This document shows, one piece after another, positions 17,167-26,195 of a DNA stretch of 64,000 nt; the first letter of the stretch is position 1; each line of letters starts with the position of its first letter. The notes beneath the pieces are model-generated. The model was not told the DNA's origin. It searched no databases and saw only the letters and a list, made by a program, of their open reading frames with translations. A program made the position numbers and the translations under genes. Source of the DNA: JAAFIP01 sp031367325 (GTDB lineage Bacteria; Pseudomonadota; Gammaproteobacteria; Burkholderiales; Burkholderiaceae_C); the NCBI GenBank assembly GCA_031367325.1, contig JANLPQ010000032.1, forward strand, positions 9,209 through 73,208, in the 5' to 3' direction.

Positions 17167-19104
17167 ATGAATCGCAAGACCTTAATTGCCGCTGTCATCG
17201 GCATGGCACTGCTGGCTGCAGTGCCGTTATTTACCAGCAACCCGTATTACGTACACATGATCGGCACGATCATGATCTATGCTATTTTGCTGTTTGGTTT
17301 AGATATTGTGGTCGGCTATACCGGGCAGGTATCGCTGGGCCACGCAGGTTTGTTTGGTGTGGGTTCGTACACCGCAGGCGTCATGTTTATGAAGCTGGGC
17401 GCACCGCTGTGGCTCATCATCCCGGCCAGTGTGGTAGTGACTGCTGGTTTTGGTGCGCTGCTGGCGCTGCCTGCTTTGCGTGTATCAGGCCCTTATCTGG
17501 CAATGGTAACCTTGGCTTTTGGTACCATCATTCAAATTTTGATTAACGAGATGACCTTTCTTACAGAAGGTCCGTTAGGCATCAAAATTCCCAAGCCATC
17601 GTTGTTTGGTACCCAGTTGCATGAGAACGGTTTTTACTGGCTGGTGTTTGGCCTCATGACGCTGTCACTTATTGTGGTGCACCGCATCTTGAACTCGCAG
17701 CTGGGCCGCGCATTTGAAGCGCTACGCGGTAGCCCTGTGGCGTCTGATTGTATGGGCGTGTCGGTGTACCGCTATAAGGTGTACGCCTTCGTGATCAGTG
17801 CAGGTTTTGCCGGTTTAGCGGGCGCGTTGTATTCGTATTCTGAGCAGTACATCTCGCCCAATACGTACAACAACGAACTTACCGTGCTGTTTTTGTTGGC
17901 TGTCATTATGGGTGGCCGCAAAACGCGCTCTGGTGTATTGTTAGGCGCAGCGATAATTGTGATTTTGCCCAAGCTGCTGGATGATTTAGAAATGTTCCGT
18001 GTGGTGGCGTCGTCACTTGCTGCGCTGATGTTAGTGGGTGGTGCCATTGGCGTAGCCAAAAAAATCACCACACCTAAAGCGATGGCTATTCCCGTCATCG
18101 GCACGATAGCGCTAGCAGGGTTTTCGTACTGGTTGCAGTCGATCACTGACTGGCGTTTAAGTATCTTTGGTTTGATGATCTTGTTTGTGGTGTACTACTT
18201 GCAAGACGGTATTGTGGGTTTTGTGCGCAGCTTGTTCTTTAAGCGCAAGTCTACATCGATGGCCAGCGATCTTGACGCTGGTGACACGGGTAAAGACGCC
18301 ATCATGGTGGCCGCGCATGCGGGCAGCAAAGAAACTGGCGGTGATCTGTTGGTGGCAAGCAATGTACTGATGCAGTTTGGCGGCCTTAAAGCGCTGAACA
18401 ATGTGGACTTGCGCATCCAGCGCGGCACCATCCACGGTTTGATTGGCCCTAACGGCTCGGGCAAAAGCACCATGATGAACGTGCTGACGGGCATCTATGT
18501 ACCTACTGCAGGCACTATCGAGTTTGCAGGCCGCTCGGTGGTGGGCCGCACCTCGTCAGACATTGCTTTGTCGGGCATTGCACGCACGTTTCAAAACGTG
18601 CAGTTGTTTGGTGAGATGACGGCACTGCAAAACATCCAAGTGGGCTTGCACCATAGTTTTGCCAGCAATATTGCCGATGTGGCCCTGCACACACCGCGCT
18701 ACGCACGCGAAGACAAAGCTGCTACCGAGCGCGGCTTAGGATTGCTGCGCTTTGTGGGTCTGTCTGACTTGGCTACAGAAGAAGCCCGTAATTTGCCTTA
18801 CGGCAAACAGCGCCTGCTAGAAATTGCCCGCGCGTTGGCACTAGACCCGCAACTGTTGTTGCTTGACGAACCTGCTGCAGGCCTGACTGCGCCAGACATC
18901 AAAGAACTGATCGCCATCATCCGCAAGATCCGCGACCACGGCATTACCGTGATCTTGATCGAGCACCATATGGACGTGGTGATGGAGCTGTGCGACACCG
19001 TCTCGGTGCTGGATTTCGGCCAAAAGATTGCAGAAGGCAAACCAGCAGAAGTGCAGGCCAACGAAAAAGTGATAGAGGCATATCTGGGCGGTACCGCCCA
19101 TTAA
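17167..19104 (+). CDS. livM-livG: Fused LivM permease - LivG ATPase
   Basis: A single 645-residue chain joining two transporter parts. Residues about 1-355 are the LivM permease, with many hydrophobic segments and the marks DIVVGYTGQVSLGHAG and ALRGSPVASDCMGV. After a hydrophilic linker (about 355-390), residues about 395-645 are the LivG ATPase: Walker A GPNGSGKST near residue 427, the signature LPYGKQRLLEIARAL, Walker B LLLLDEPAAGL and the switch His in IEHHMD. Separate livM and livG genes are the textbook case; the fusion is also known in Burkholderiales. It couples ATP hydrolysis to leucine uptake with LivH and LivF. Confidence 0.93.
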   Translation: MNRKTLIAAVIGMALLAAVPLFTSNPYYVHMIGTIMIYAILLFGLDIVVGYTGQVSLGHAGLFGVGSYTAGVMFMKLGAPLWLIIPASVVVTAGFGALLALPALRVSGPYLAMVTLAFGTIIQILINEMTFLTEGPLGIKIPKPSLFGTQLHENGFYWLVFGLMTLSLIVVHRILNSQLGRAFEALRGSPVASDCMGVSVYRYKVYAFVISAGFAGLAGALYSYSEQYISPNTYNNELTVLFLLAVIMGGRKTRSGVLLGAAIIVILPKLLDDLEMFRVVASSLAALMLVGGAIGVAKKITTPKAMAIPVIGTIALAGFSYWLQSITDWRLSIFGLMILFVVYYLQDGIVGFVRSLFFKRKSTSMASDLDAGDTGKDAIMVAAHAGSKETGGDLLVASNVLMQFGGLKALNNVDLRIQRGTIHGLIGPNGSGKSTMMNVLTGIYVPTAGTIEFAGRSVVGRTSSDIALSGIARTFQNVQLFGEMTALQNIQVGLHHSFASNIADVALHTPRYAREDKAATERGLGLLRFVGLSDLATEEARNLPYGKQRLLEIARALALDPQLLLLDEPAAGLTAPDIKELIAIIRKIRDHGITVILIEHHMDVVMELCDTVSVLDFGQKIAEGKPAEVQANEKVIEAYLGGTAH

Positions 19105-19122
19105 GCACCAGAGAAATACACC

Positions 19123-19839
19123 ATGTTAAGCATTAAAAACCTCGAAGCAGGCTATGGCAAAGTGCAAGTGTTGCACGGTATTTCTATGGAAGTACCCAAG
19201 GGCAAAGTGGTTACCCTTATCGGCTCTAATGGTGCTGGTAAAACCACCACCATGCGCGCTGTGTCAGGCATGATCAAACCGACCGGAGGCGAGATCAGCC
19301 TGCACGGCAAGCGCGTGGACGGGATGGAGTCCTACACCATTGCCAAGCAAGGCTTGGCCCATTCGCCCGAAGGCCGCCGCGTGTTTGCCACGATGAGCGT
19401 GACCGACAACCTTACCTTAGGTGCTTTTCCGCGCTTAACTGGCAGCCGCCCCAAAGGCGATGTAAAGGCTGACCTAGAGAAAGCCCTAGAGCTGTTTCCG
19501 CGCCTTAAAGAGCGCCGCACACAACTGGCAGGCACGCTGTCGGGTGGCGAACAGCAAATGCTGGCCATGGCCCGCGCCATCATGCTCAATCCTGAAATTG
19601 TGTTGCTAGACGAGCCTTCGATGGGCTTGGCGCCTATTTTGGTAGAAGAGGTGTTCAACATCATCACCCGCCTTAAAAGCCAAGGCGTGACGATGCTGCT
19701 GGTAGAGCAGTTTGCTGCAGCGGCGCTAAAAGTAGCCGACTACGGCTACGTGCTAGAGAATGGACGCATATCTGTGCATGGCCCCGCAGATAAGCTGAAA
19801 GACGATCCTGCAGTCAAAGCCGCTTACTTGGGTGGTTAA
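19123..19839 (+). CDS. livF: Branched-chain amino acid ABC transporter ATPase LivF
   Basis: Second ATPase of the transporter, 238 residues. Walker A is GSNGAGKTT near residue 34, the signature is LSGGEQQMLAMARAI, Walker B is IVLLDEPSMGLAP, and the switch-His position reads LVEQFA, as is normal in LivF. It follows livMG by 18 bases and ends the operon; a terminator-like hairpin follows at 19909. Confidence 0.95.
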   Translation: MLSIKNLEAGYGKVQVLHGISMEVPKGKVVTLIGSNGAGKTTTMRAVSGMIKPTGGEISLHGKRVDGMESYTIAKQGLAHSPEGRRVFATMSVTDNLTLGAFPRLTGSRPKGDVKADLEKALELFPRLKERRTQLAGTLSGGEQQMLAMARAIMLNPEIVLLDEPSMGLAPILVEEVFNIITRLKSQGVTMLLVEQFAAAALKVADYGYVLENGRISVHGPADKLKDDPAVKAAYLGG

Positions 19840-19908
19840 CTTGGTGGCTAACCGAGCGGTTATCTAGGCGGTTAATTTCGCTCAAGCCCCACGCTGTTAA
19901 GCTACTAT

Positions 19909-19945
19909 GCCTTAGTGCCACAATGGTACTAAGGCGTTTTTATTT
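19909..19945 (+). terminator. Rho-independent terminator after livF
   Basis: GCCTTAGTGCCA and TGGTACTAAGGC form a nearly perfect stem with a CAA loop, followed by GTTTTTATTT. It ends only 12 bases before the rhodanese gene start. Confidence 0.8.
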
Positions 19946-19957
19946 GGAAAGTCATAT

Positions 19958-20383
19958 ATGCCAATTACCAAAAGCTCTCGCGCCATGGTGGACGAAGCCA
20001 TGGCGCAGGTTACAACCTATACCGTGCGCGAAGTGCAAGCCAAGGTAGCTGCAGGCACAGCGCAAGTGGTGGATATTCGCGACATTCGTGAGCTGGACAA
20101 GGGCACCATCACAGGCAGCGTGCACGCACCACGCGGCATGCTGGAGTTTTGGGTAGACCCTGAATCGCCTTACCATAAGAAGATGTGGGCCGATGAAAGC
20201 AAGGAGTTCATCTTGTTTTGCGGTCTAGGTTGGCGCAGCGCGCTAACTACTAAAACCTTGCAAGACATGGGTATGACTAACGTGGCGCACATGGACGGTG
20301 GTTGGGACGAATGGGTCAAGCTGGGCGGGGTGACTGAAACACTAGAAGAGCGTAAAGCTAAAAAATTAGCGCACAACCTTTAA
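19958..20383 (+). CDS. Rhodanese-like domain protein
   Basis: Single-domain rhodanese (sulfurtransferase) of 141 residues, probably cytoplasmic. The domain begins at YTVREVQAKV, includes VVDIRDIRELDKG, and has the active-site loop CGLGWRSA with Cys88 as the presumed persulfide carrier. The final GGWDEWVKLGG is standard. The loop is one residue longer and more hydrophobic than in thiosulfate-specific enzymes, so the physiological sulfur donor is not inferable. Confidence 0.88.
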   Translation: MPITKSSRAMVDEAMAQVTTYTVREVQAKVAAGTAQVVDIRDIRELDKGTITGSVHAPRGMLEFWVDPESPYHKKMWADESKEFILFCGLGWRSALTTKTLQDMGMTNVAHMDGGWDEWVKLGGVTETLEERKAKKLAHNL

Positions 20384-20416
20384 ATCACTATAGAGCCTAA
20401 ACTTTATAGATAAAAC

Positions 20417-20466
20417 GCTGGTAACCCAAGTAAAACCTGCTCAAGAAGCTATTAAAAATATAGTAA
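20417..20466 (-). repeat. Dispersed hairpin repeat, copy 5 (intergenic)
   Basis: Reverse-orientation copy of the GGTAACCCAAGTAAA variant, ending three bases before the start of the HAD gene. Confidence 0.85.
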
Positions 20467-20468
20467 AT

Positions 20469-21143
20469 ATGGCAATGAAGTTTGATGCAGTGCTGTTTGA
20501 CTGCGATGGTGTTTTGGTCGATAGCGAACCGATTACCAACCGCGTGTTGCGCGATATGTTGGCAGAACTTGGCTGGCAGATGACGGCGCAAGAATGCTTT
20601 GCTATCTTTGTCGGCCACTCTATCCTAGACCACGCTCTTTTGATTGAGAAAAACACTCGCAAACCCATGACACAAGAGTGGCTAGCACTGTTTCGTGCGC
20701 GCCGCGATGAGGCCTTGCAGGCGCAGCTGCAAGCCGTGCCGAATATTCACTTGGCAGTTAAAGCAGTTCACATGGCCACAGGTGGCTGTATAGCCGTGGC
20801 GTCAGGCGCTGACCATGGCAAGGTGATTTTGCAGTTGACCAAGGTGGGGTTGCTGCCGTACTTTGAAGGGCGCACTTTCAGTGGCATTGAACAGCCCCGC
20901 AACAAACCATACCCCGATGTGTACTTAGCCGCTGCCAAAGCACTGGGCGTATCGATAGAACGCTGCGCTGTGATTGAAGATACACCTACTGGCGCAAGTG
21001 CGGGTGTGGCCAGTGGTGCCGCGGTATGGGGCTATGTGCCTCAGGGTGAATTTCACGCCACTGGTGCTGCACTGCAAGCAGTGGGTGTGCAGCGATTTTT
21101 TAAAGATATGGCACAGTTGCCTAATTTGCTAGGCTTAGGGTAG
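20469..21143 (+). CDS. HAD-family phosphatase (phosphoglycolate/beta-phosphoglucomutase type)
   Basis: HAD hydrolase subfamily IA, 224 residues. Motif I is LFDCDGVLVDSE near residues 9-20 (nucleophile Asp11, acid Asp13), motif II is AVASGADH, and motif III to IV read KPYPDVYLAAA and VIEDTPTGASAG. A helical cap lies between motifs I and II. Sugar phosphate is the probable substrate class. It precedes xylB by 67 bases and might belong to the xylose block, but this is inference. Confidence 0.88.
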   Translation: MAMKFDAVLFDCDGVLVDSEPITNRVLRDMLAELGWQMTAQECFAIFVGHSILDHALLIEKNTRKPMTQEWLALFRARRDEALQAQLQAVPNIHLAVKAVHMATGGCIAVASGADHGKVILQLTKVGLLPYFEGRTFSGIEQPRNKPYPDVYLAAAKALGVSIERCAVIEDTPTGASAGVASGAAVWGYVPQGEFHATGAALQAVGVQRFFKDMAQLPNLLGLG

Positions 21144-21210
21144 TATCCAAACTTCAATGCATCTGTCGATGGCAACAAAATATGCCTCGTTTTTTTAAAT
21201 ACTTAGTTCG

Positions 21211-22719
21211 ATGACTTTACAAACTTACCTCGGGATTGATCTAGGCACATCAGAGCTAAAAGTTTTGCTGATTGACGAGCAAGGTGCGGCACTGGGTAGC
21301 GCCAGCGCGCCCTTAGCGATTAGCCAGCCGCACGCAGGTTGGTCTGAGCAAGACCCCATGTCGTGGGTACATGCCATGGTGGCGGCTTGTGCTAGTCTGC
21401 GCCAGCAGTATCCTGCCCAGTATGCCGCCGTACAAGGCATTGGCCTATCAGGTCAAATGCACGGGGCTACTTTGCTCAATAAAAACAATGCAGTGCTCAG
21501 ACCGTGCATGTTATGGAACGACACCCGCAGCGCGCAGGAATGCATCGATTTAAAACGCGCGTGTCCGCAATTAGAAGAGATTACCGGCAACTTGGCCATG
21601 CCAGGATTTACCGCGCCTAAAGTGCAATGGGTAAGGCACCACGAACCTGAAATTTTCGCCCAAATTGCCAAAGTATTGCTGCCTAAAGATTTCTTAAGAC
21701 TGCATCTGACGGGCGACTATGTGAGCGATATGTCGGATGCCGCTGGTACGCTGTGGCTAGACGTAGCCCGCAGAGACTGGTCTGACGCCATGCTGGCTGC
21801 CACGGGTCTTGCGCGGCACCATATGCCGCGCTTGGTAGAAGGCAGTGATGTGTCGGGGCATTTGTCTGCAGATGCAGCCAAACAACTCGGCTTGAACGCT
21901 GGCATACCAGTAGCAGGCGGTGCAGGCGACAATGCTGCAAGTGCTATAGGTCTGGGCATCATCAGCCCCGGCGATGGCTTTTTATCGCTGGGCACCAGCG
22001 GAGTGATTTTTTTAGCTACAGAAAAATTTGCACCCAACCCTGCTAACGCAGTGCATGCGTTTTGCCATGCGCTGCCAAATGCATGGCACCAGATGGCGGT
22101 CATGCTGTCAGCAGCTAGCTGCCTGCGATGGGTCACCCAGCTAACGGGCTCAGCTGATGAGGCTACTTTGCTGCAAGCCGTGGCGCAACTGAGCGACCTA
22201 GAGCGGGCCAACGCGCCGCTATTTTTACCTTATCTTTCTGGCGAAAGAACCCCGCACAACGATGCTGATGCTACTGGCGTATTCATGGGATTGCGCCATA
22301 CGCACAGCTCTGCGCACCTAGGCTATGCCGTCATCGAAGGTGTCGGGTTCGGCTTGCTCGACGGTATGAATGCGCTGCGCCAAGCTGGGGGTAGCGCACA
22401 GCAATTGCAGTTAGTGGGCGGCGGGTCTAAAAGTGCACTGTGGGCACAACTGTTGGCTAATATTTTGGATATAAAGATTGCAACCTACAAGGTTAGCAGT
22501 GTGGGTGCAGCGCTAGGTGCTGCGCGTTTGGGGCAATTGGCTGTAGAAGGCAGCGACGCTGCATCAGTAGCCCGTATTTGCACCCAGCATGAGGTAGAGC
22601 AGGTGTACACGCCCAATACAGCAGTGCGCAGTGATTTGATGCTGCGCTACGCACGTTTTAAAGCACTGTACGCCGCGCTCAAACCCACCTTTGCCACCCA
22701 TGCTGCTGCGCGTGCATAA
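21211..22719 (+). CDS. xylB: Xylulokinase
   Basis: FGGY-family kinase phosphorylating D-xylulose to xylulose 5-phosphate, feeding the pentose phosphate pathway. The product is 502 residues. The N-terminal phosphate-binding motif is GIDLGTSELKVLL; GLSGQMHGAT is diagnostic for xylulokinases among FGGY kinases; the second ATPase motif is SLGTSGVIF, and LVGGGSKSALWAQLLANIL near the C terminus completes the fold. xylA follows 38 bases downstream. No xylose transporter or XylR regulator is present in the window. Confidence 0.95.
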   Translation: MTLQTYLGIDLGTSELKVLLIDEQGAALGSASAPLAISQPHAGWSEQDPMSWVHAMVAACASLRQQYPAQYAAVQGIGLSGQMHGATLLNKNNAVLRPCMLWNDTRSAQECIDLKRACPQLEEITGNLAMPGFTAPKVQWVRHHEPEIFAQIAKVLLPKDFLRLHLTGDYVSDMSDAAGTLWLDVARRDWSDAMLAATGLARHHMPRLVEGSDVSGHLSADAAKQLGLNAGIPVAGGAGDNAASAIGLGIISPGDGFLSLGTSGVIFLATEKFAPNPANAVHAFCHALPNAWHQMAVMLSAASCLRWVTQLTGSADEATLLQAVAQLSDLERANAPLFLPYLSGERTPHNDADATGVFMGLRHTHSSAHLGYAVIEGVGFGLLDGMNALRQAGGSAQQLQLVGGGSKSALWAQLLANILDIKIATYKVSSVGAALGAARLGQLAVEGSDAASVARICTQHEVEQVYTPNTAVRSDLMLRYARFKALYAALKPTFATHAAARA

Positions 22720-22757
22720 CCAGTTTATTTTTCTAACTAATTTTTTGAGGTGACTAA

Positions 22758-24074
22758 ATGACTACTTTTTTCGGCGACATTGACAAGATTAAATATGAAG
22801 GACCAGAGTCTTCCAACCCATTGGCTTATAAATGGTATGACGAGAACCGCATGGTGCTGGGCAAGACCATGAAAGAGCAACTGCGCATGGCAGTGTGCTA
22901 CTGGCACAACTTCTGCTGGAACGGCTTTGATCCGTTTAGCCACACAGGTACGCTAGAGCGTCCGTGGTTCAAGATTGCCGACCCGATGGACAGCGCCAAA
23001 GCCAAGGCTGATGTGGCGTTTGAATTTTTTAGCAAGCTGGGGCTGCCCTACTATTCTTTTCACGACCGCGATATTGCACCAGAAGGCGCGACACCCCAAG
23101 AGAGCGTGAGCAACCTCAAGGCCATGGTGGACTATTTGGGACGCAAGCAGTCAGACACTGGCATCAAGCTGCTGTGGGGTACGGCTAATGCGTTCAGCAA
23201 CCGCCGCTTTATGTCGGGCGCGGGCACCAACCCCAACCCCGAGATTTTTGCACTGGCTGCCCTGCAAGCGCGTGAAGCCATGAACGCTACCAAGGCACTG
23301 GGCGGTGAGAACTATGTGCTGTGGGGCGGCCGCGAAGGATACGAGACCTTGCTCAACACCAACTTGCGACAAGAGGGCTTGCAGTTTGGCCGCTTCTTGC
23401 AAATGGTGGTGGGGCATAAGCACAAGATTGGCTTGAAAGGCCATATCTTGATCGAACCCAAACCACGTGAGCCGTCCAAACACCAGTACGACTTTGATGT
23501 GGCCACCGTGTTTGGCATGTTGCAGCAGTGGGGCTTGGAAAAAGAAGTCACAGTGAACATTGAGGCCAACCACGCCACGCTGGCAGGGCACAGCTTTGAG
23601 CACGAAATTGCCACGGCAACAGCATTGGGCATCTTCGGCTCTATCGACATGAACCGCGGCGACATGCAGTGCGGCTGGGACACCGACCAGTTTCCCAACA
23701 ACGTGCCTGACACAGCCCTAGCTATGTACTACATCATGCAAAACGGCGGTTTTACGCACGGTGGTGTGAACTTTGATGCCAAGTCACGCCGCCAGTCGCT
23801 TGACCCTGTAGACATGTTTCACTCCCACATTGGCGGGGTAGATGTGACGGCACGCGGACTACTTATCGCTGAAAAATTAATCAACGATGGTAAATGGGCA
23901 GACTTTGTGAAGCAGCGCTACGCAGGCTGGCAAGCGCCTTGGGCGCAAAACGTACTGGCAGGTAAGTGCAATCTGGACGAGATTGCCGACCATGCTTTTA
24001 AGCGCAATATCGACGAGGCACCCACCTCGGGCCGTCAAGAGTATTTAGAAAACTTGGTTAATCAGTTTTGCTAA
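22758..24074 (+). CDS. xylA: Xylose isomerase
   Basis: Converts D-xylose to D-xylulose; 438 residues, a class II (long) xylose isomerase. Marks are YYSFHDRDIAPEG, which carries the catalytic His-Asp pair, VLWGGREGYETLLNT, and the metal-binding ligands in IEPKPREPSKHQYDFD, NIEANHATLAGHSFEHE and GSIDMNRGD. The ATG follows TTTTTTGAGGTGAC, a reasonable ribosome binding site. It forms an operon with xylB in the order B-A, the reverse of E. coli. Confidence 0.97.
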   Translation: MTTFFGDIDKIKYEGPESSNPLAYKWYDENRMVLGKTMKEQLRMAVCYWHNFCWNGFDPFSHTGTLERPWFKIADPMDSAKAKADVAFEFFSKLGLPYYSFHDRDIAPEGATPQESVSNLKAMVDYLGRKQSDTGIKLLWGTANAFSNRRFMSGAGTNPNPEIFALAALQAREAMNATKALGGENYVLWGGREGYETLLNTNLRQEGLQFGRFLQMVVGHKHKIGLKGHILIEPKPREPSKHQYDFDVATVFGMLQQWGLEKEVTVNIEANHATLAGHSFEHEIATATALGIFGSIDMNRGDMQCGWDTDQFPNNVPDTALAMYYIMQNGGFTHGGVNFDAKSRRQSLDPVDMFHSHIGGVDVTARGLLIAEKLINDGKWADFVKQRYAGWQAPWAQNVLAGKCNLDEIADHAFKRNIDEAPTSGRQEYLENLVNQFC

Positions 24075-24210
24075 TTTCACACTGCCGTACAAAGGTGCTA
24101 CTGCCTCTGCGCGCTGGTGTATGACAGTGCAGGTTTTACCAGTGCTTTCAAGCTAGCTTAGGCTTGCTAAAGCAGCTTTCACGGGCCGTTAAATCTGTCA
24201 CAATGCGGCT

Positions 24211-24236
24211 AATTGACGTTTACGTAAACGTCAATT
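24211..24236. promoter_or_regulatory. Perfect 26-bp palindrome, probable LiuR operator 2
   Basis: Half-site AATTGACGTTTAC followed by its exact reverse complement, 36 bases before the mccB start. It contains the full 22-bp palindrome seen at 6730-6751. Position between promoter region and gene suggests repression of the mccB-dinB-liuC-mccA-liuE block. Confidence 0.85.
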
Positions 24237-24272
24237 AATTTTTCACTATTTGAAAAGTACTGAGACGACGCT

Positions 24273-25913
24273 ATGCCCGTGCTAGAGACCCAACTGAACG
24301 CCCGTTCTGCCGACTTCTTGGCCAATGCTGCCGCTATGCGCACGGTGGTAGACGACTTGCGCACACGGATAGCCCAAGCGCAGCTGGGCGGTGGCGACGC
24401 GGCGCGTGCCAAGCATGTGGCCCGCAACAAACTGTTGCCACGCGACAGGGTCAATAGGCTGCTAGACCCCGGCACGCCGTTTTTAGAAATTGCGCCACTG
24501 GCCGCACTGGGCATGTACCCGGACAAAGACGGCTCTGACAGTGCGCCCGCAGCCGGAGTGATCGCTGGCATTGGCCGCGTGAGCGGCGTGGATTGCATGA
24601 TTGTGTGCAACGATGCTACGGTCAAAGGCGGCACCTACTACCCGCTGACAGTCAAGAAGCATTTGCGCGCGCAAGAGATTGCGCAGCAAAACCGCTTGCC
24701 TTGCATTTACCTGGTGGACTCGGGCGGCGCCAACTTGCCTAACCAGGATGAGGTGTTTCCCGATCGAGACCATTTTGGCCGTATTTTCTATAACCAAGCA
24801 CAGATGAGCGCGCAAGGTATTGCCCAAGTGGCGGTGGTCATGGGCAGCTGCACGGCAGGCGGCGCGTATGTGCCCGCGATGAGCGATGAGACAGTGATTG
24901 TAAAAAACCAAGGCACCATCTTTTTAGGTGGCCCGCCACTGGTGAAGGCTGCTACGGGCGAGGTGGTGACATCGGAAGATTTGGGCGGCGCAGATGTGCA
25001 CACACGCCTGTCGGGCGTGGCCGACCACTTGGCCAACGACGATATGCATGCCTTAGGCATTGCCCGTAATATTGTTAAGAATATTAATGCAAATAATGGC
25101 TTTCAGGCCGTAGAACCTGCTCAAGCAGCTATTAAATCAATAGTAAATCCAAAGTTTGCCGCAGAAGAGTTGTATGGTGTGATTCCCGTAGATACACGCA
25201 AACCATTCGACGTACGCGAGATCATTGCGCGCATGGTGGACGGCAGCGACTTTGACGAATTCAAAGCACGCTTTGGCACCACGCTGGTAACAGGCTTTGC
25301 CAAAATTGAAGGCATGGCGGTGGGTATTATTGCCAACAACGGCATCTTGTTCAGCGAGTCGGCGCAAAAAGGTGCGCACTTTATTGAGTTGTGTTGCCAT
25401 CGCAAAATACCGCTGGTTTTTTTGCAAAACATCACTGGCTTTATGGTGGGCCGCAAGGTTGAGAATGAAGGTATCGCGCGCCACGGGGCCAAGATGGTGA
25501 CCGCAGTGGCGACGGCCAATGTGCCTAAATTTACCGTCATCATTGGCGGTAGTTTTGGTGCAGGCAATTACGGCATGTGTGGCCGCGCCTTTAGTCCGCG
25601 CTTTTTATGGATGTGGCCAAATGCACGCATCAGCGTGATGGGTGGTGAGCAAGCGGCCTCAGTATTAGCGACAGTCAAACGTGATGGTATTGAGGGCAAA
25701 GGCGGGCAGTGGAGCGCCGATGAAGAAGCGGCTTTCAAAGCGCCCATCAAAACCCAATACGAAACCCAAGGCCACCCGTACTACGCCACGGCTCGCCTGT
25801 GGGACGACGGCATTATTGACCCGGCAGACACGCGCCGCGTACTGGCGCTGGGGTTAGCTGCAGCGCAAAACGCGCCTATACCGGAGCCTAAGTTTGGCAT
25901 TTTCCGCATGTAA
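24273..25913 (+). CDS. liuB: Methylcrotonyl-CoA carboxylase beta (carboxyltransferase) subunit
   Basis: Transfers carboxyl from biotin to 3-methylcrotonyl-CoA, giving 3-methylglutaconyl-CoA. The 546-residue product has two crotonase-like lobes. Conserved blocks are KHVARNKLLPRDRV, YLVDSGGANLPNQDEVFPDRDHFGRIFYNQA (each part typical of MCC), MGSCTAGGAYVPAMSDE and, in the C lobe, FLQNITGFMVGRK and GAGNYGMCGRA. Between the lobes, around residues 278-291, a dispersed repeat (25105-25146) adds AVEPAQAAIKSIV. It is preceded by a LiuR-type palindrome. Confidence 0.96.
   Translation: MPVLETQLNARSADFLANAAAMRTVVDDLRTRIAQAQLGGGDAARAKHVARNKLLPRDRVNRLLDPGTPFLEIAPLAALGMYPDKDGSDSAPAAGVIAGIGRVSGVDCMIVCNDATVKGGTYYPLTVKKHLRAQEIAQQNRLPCIYLVDSGGANLPNQDEVFPDRDHFGRIFYNQAQMSAQGIAQVAVVMGSCTAGGAYVPAMSDETVIVKNQGTIFLGGPPLVKAATGEVVTSEDLGGADVHTRLSGVADHLANDDMHALGIARNIVKNINANNGFQAVEPAQAAIKSIVNPKFAAEELYGVIPVDTRKPFDVREIIARMVDGSDFDEFKARFGTTLVTGFAKIEGMAVGIIANNGILFSESAQKGAHFIELCCHRKIPLVFLQNITGFMVGRKVENEGIARHGAKMVTAVATANVPKFTVIIGGSFGAGNYGMCGRAFSPRFLWMWPNARISVMGGEQAASVLATVKRDGIEGKGGQWSADEEAAFKAPIKTQYETQGHPYYATARLWDDGIIDPADTRRVLALGLAAAQNAPIPEPKFGIFRM
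25105..25146 (-). repeat. Dispersed hairpin repeat, copy 6 (inside liuB)
   Basis: Near-consensus reverse copy, translated AVEPAQAAIKSIV in the linker between the two carboxyltransferase lobes. No stop codon arises in this frame. Confidence 0.9.
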
Positions 25914-25955
25914 TGTGTATAATTATTAAAATTTATACACATAATAAGGAAAATC

Positions 25956-26195
25956 ATGCGTACCAATATTGTGATTGACGACCAATTGATGTCGGCTGCT
26001 ATGCGGGCAGGTGACTTTAAAACTAAAAAAGACGCTGTTGAGGAAGGCTTGCGGCTGCTGGCGCGGCGCAAGGCGTACCAAGACATTCGCGCCTTGCGTG
26101 GCAAATTGCACTGGGACATACAAGGCGATTGGTCTGTACCCCAGAACACATTGCAAGATAACCGCGTGGCCTACAAAGTGGAGCGCAAAGCGTGA
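25956..26195 (+). CDS. vapB: VapB-family antitoxin
   Basis: Antitoxin of a type II toxin-antitoxin pair, 79 residues. The N-terminal half MRTNIVIDDQLMSAAMRA begins a ribbon-helix-helix-like DNA-binding domain of the VapB group; the C-terminal half (LHWDIQGDW) is the likely toxin-binding tail. The toxin gene starts inside its last codons (four-base overlap with a GTG start), the usual arrangement. A -10-like TATAATTATTAAAATT region immediately upstream suggests its own promoter. It lies between mccB and dinB, within the leucine-degradation block. Confidence 0.88.
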   Translation: MRTNIVIDDQLMSAAMRAGDFKTKKDAVEEGLRLLARRKAYQDIRALRGKLHWDIQGDWSVPQNTLQDNRVAYKVERKA

